Assembly: GCA_934047225.1 (NCBI GenBank)
Contig: OW204004.1
Span: forward strand, 9,180,401-9,244,400
Direction of reading: 5' to 3'
Source: Ypsolopha sequella
Lineage: Eukaryota > Arthropoda > Insecta > Lepidoptera > Ypsolophidae
Length of the DNA: 64,000 nucleotides
The notes beneath the pieces were generated by a model, which saw only the letters and a list, made by a program, of their open reading frames with translations, was not told where the DNA came from and did not search any database. Position 1 is the stretch's first letter. Each line of letters starts with the position of its first letter. Position numbers and translations under genes: made by a program. Below are positions 63,870 to 64,000 of this stretch, in pieces.

Positions 63870-64000
63870 CAAAGGTCCCCGTTACTCCAGGCAGAAAGAC
63901 CCGCAGTGCGAAAGGGACGGAATCGGAGAAAAAAGACAAAAAGTCGGTTTTAAATTAATGCAAAATTAACTAAAATAGCTACAAAAAATTCCATAACCAG
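63870..64000 (+). repeat. Dispersed repeat T, copy cut by the window end
   Basis: Begins AAAGGTCCCCGTTACTCCAG and runs off the end. Confidence 0.45.

Noticed and set aside
60290..64000. Long terminal inverted pair formed by the AAAGGTCCCCGTTACTCCAG sequences at 60675 and 63875
   Set aside because: The sequence between contains unrelated full elements (F3, I, A5) and a third T copy, so these are better read as separate copies of one repeat in opposite orientations.

Overview
The window looks like a lepidopteran (moth or butterfly) nuclear scaffold. It is AT-rich, its two host genes have many introns, and it is saturated with palindromic MITEs, hAT-like elements, non-LTR retrotransposon tails and tRNA-related SINE fold-backs. 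The protease gene has the layout I know from lepidopteran midgut trypsin and collagenase-like proteases. There are no bacterial operons, rRNA genes or CRISPR arrays.

Layout. (1) 1-3190: retrotransposon debris, a SINE-like repeat with two MITEs nested in it, and a near-perfect inverted repeat. (2) 3193-9429, minus strand: a six-exon serine protease homolog whose exons join into an uninterrupted 269-codon reading frame. The catalytic His is Ser, the catalytic Ser is Ala, and the S1-pocket position is Ala. Exons 3 and 5 each sit in a local array of three copies in which only the 5'-most copy is intact. A 5'-truncated LINE lies in intron 4. (3) 9430-19220: intergenic, with decayed mariner-like and THAP-domain fragments, a 1.6 kb fold-back element and several MITEs. 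(4) 19383-37370, minus strand: a 12-exon gene for a 717-residue type I membrane protein with a signal peptide, six Ig-like modules, one TM helix and a short basic tail. The modules carry extra cysteines in a pattern that recalls the N-terminal Ig domain of insect fasciclin-3. An extra signal-peptide exon inside the gene (28333-28378) is splice-compatible and would give a 520-residue form with four Ig modules, or it marks a second gene. (5) 37490-38180: an 18-unit G-rich minisatellite directly upstream of the Ig gene promoter. (6) 38.2-64 kb: no convincing host gene. This part holds MITE clusters, a compound GC-rich hairpin repeat (42.6-44.6 kb), a nested LINE/MITE/mariner stack (54.6-55.8 kb), a hAT-like element with 8-bp duplications and another TIR element inside it (57.6-59.2 kb), and a THAP first-exon fragment (56.4 kb).

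The two host genes share strand but no visible functional link. Both look like products of local duplication: internal exon triplication in the protease homolog, and serial phase-1 Ig modules in the membrane protein. Exon coordinates were derived by hand from GT/AG sites and phase. Names of repeat families are labels for this window only.
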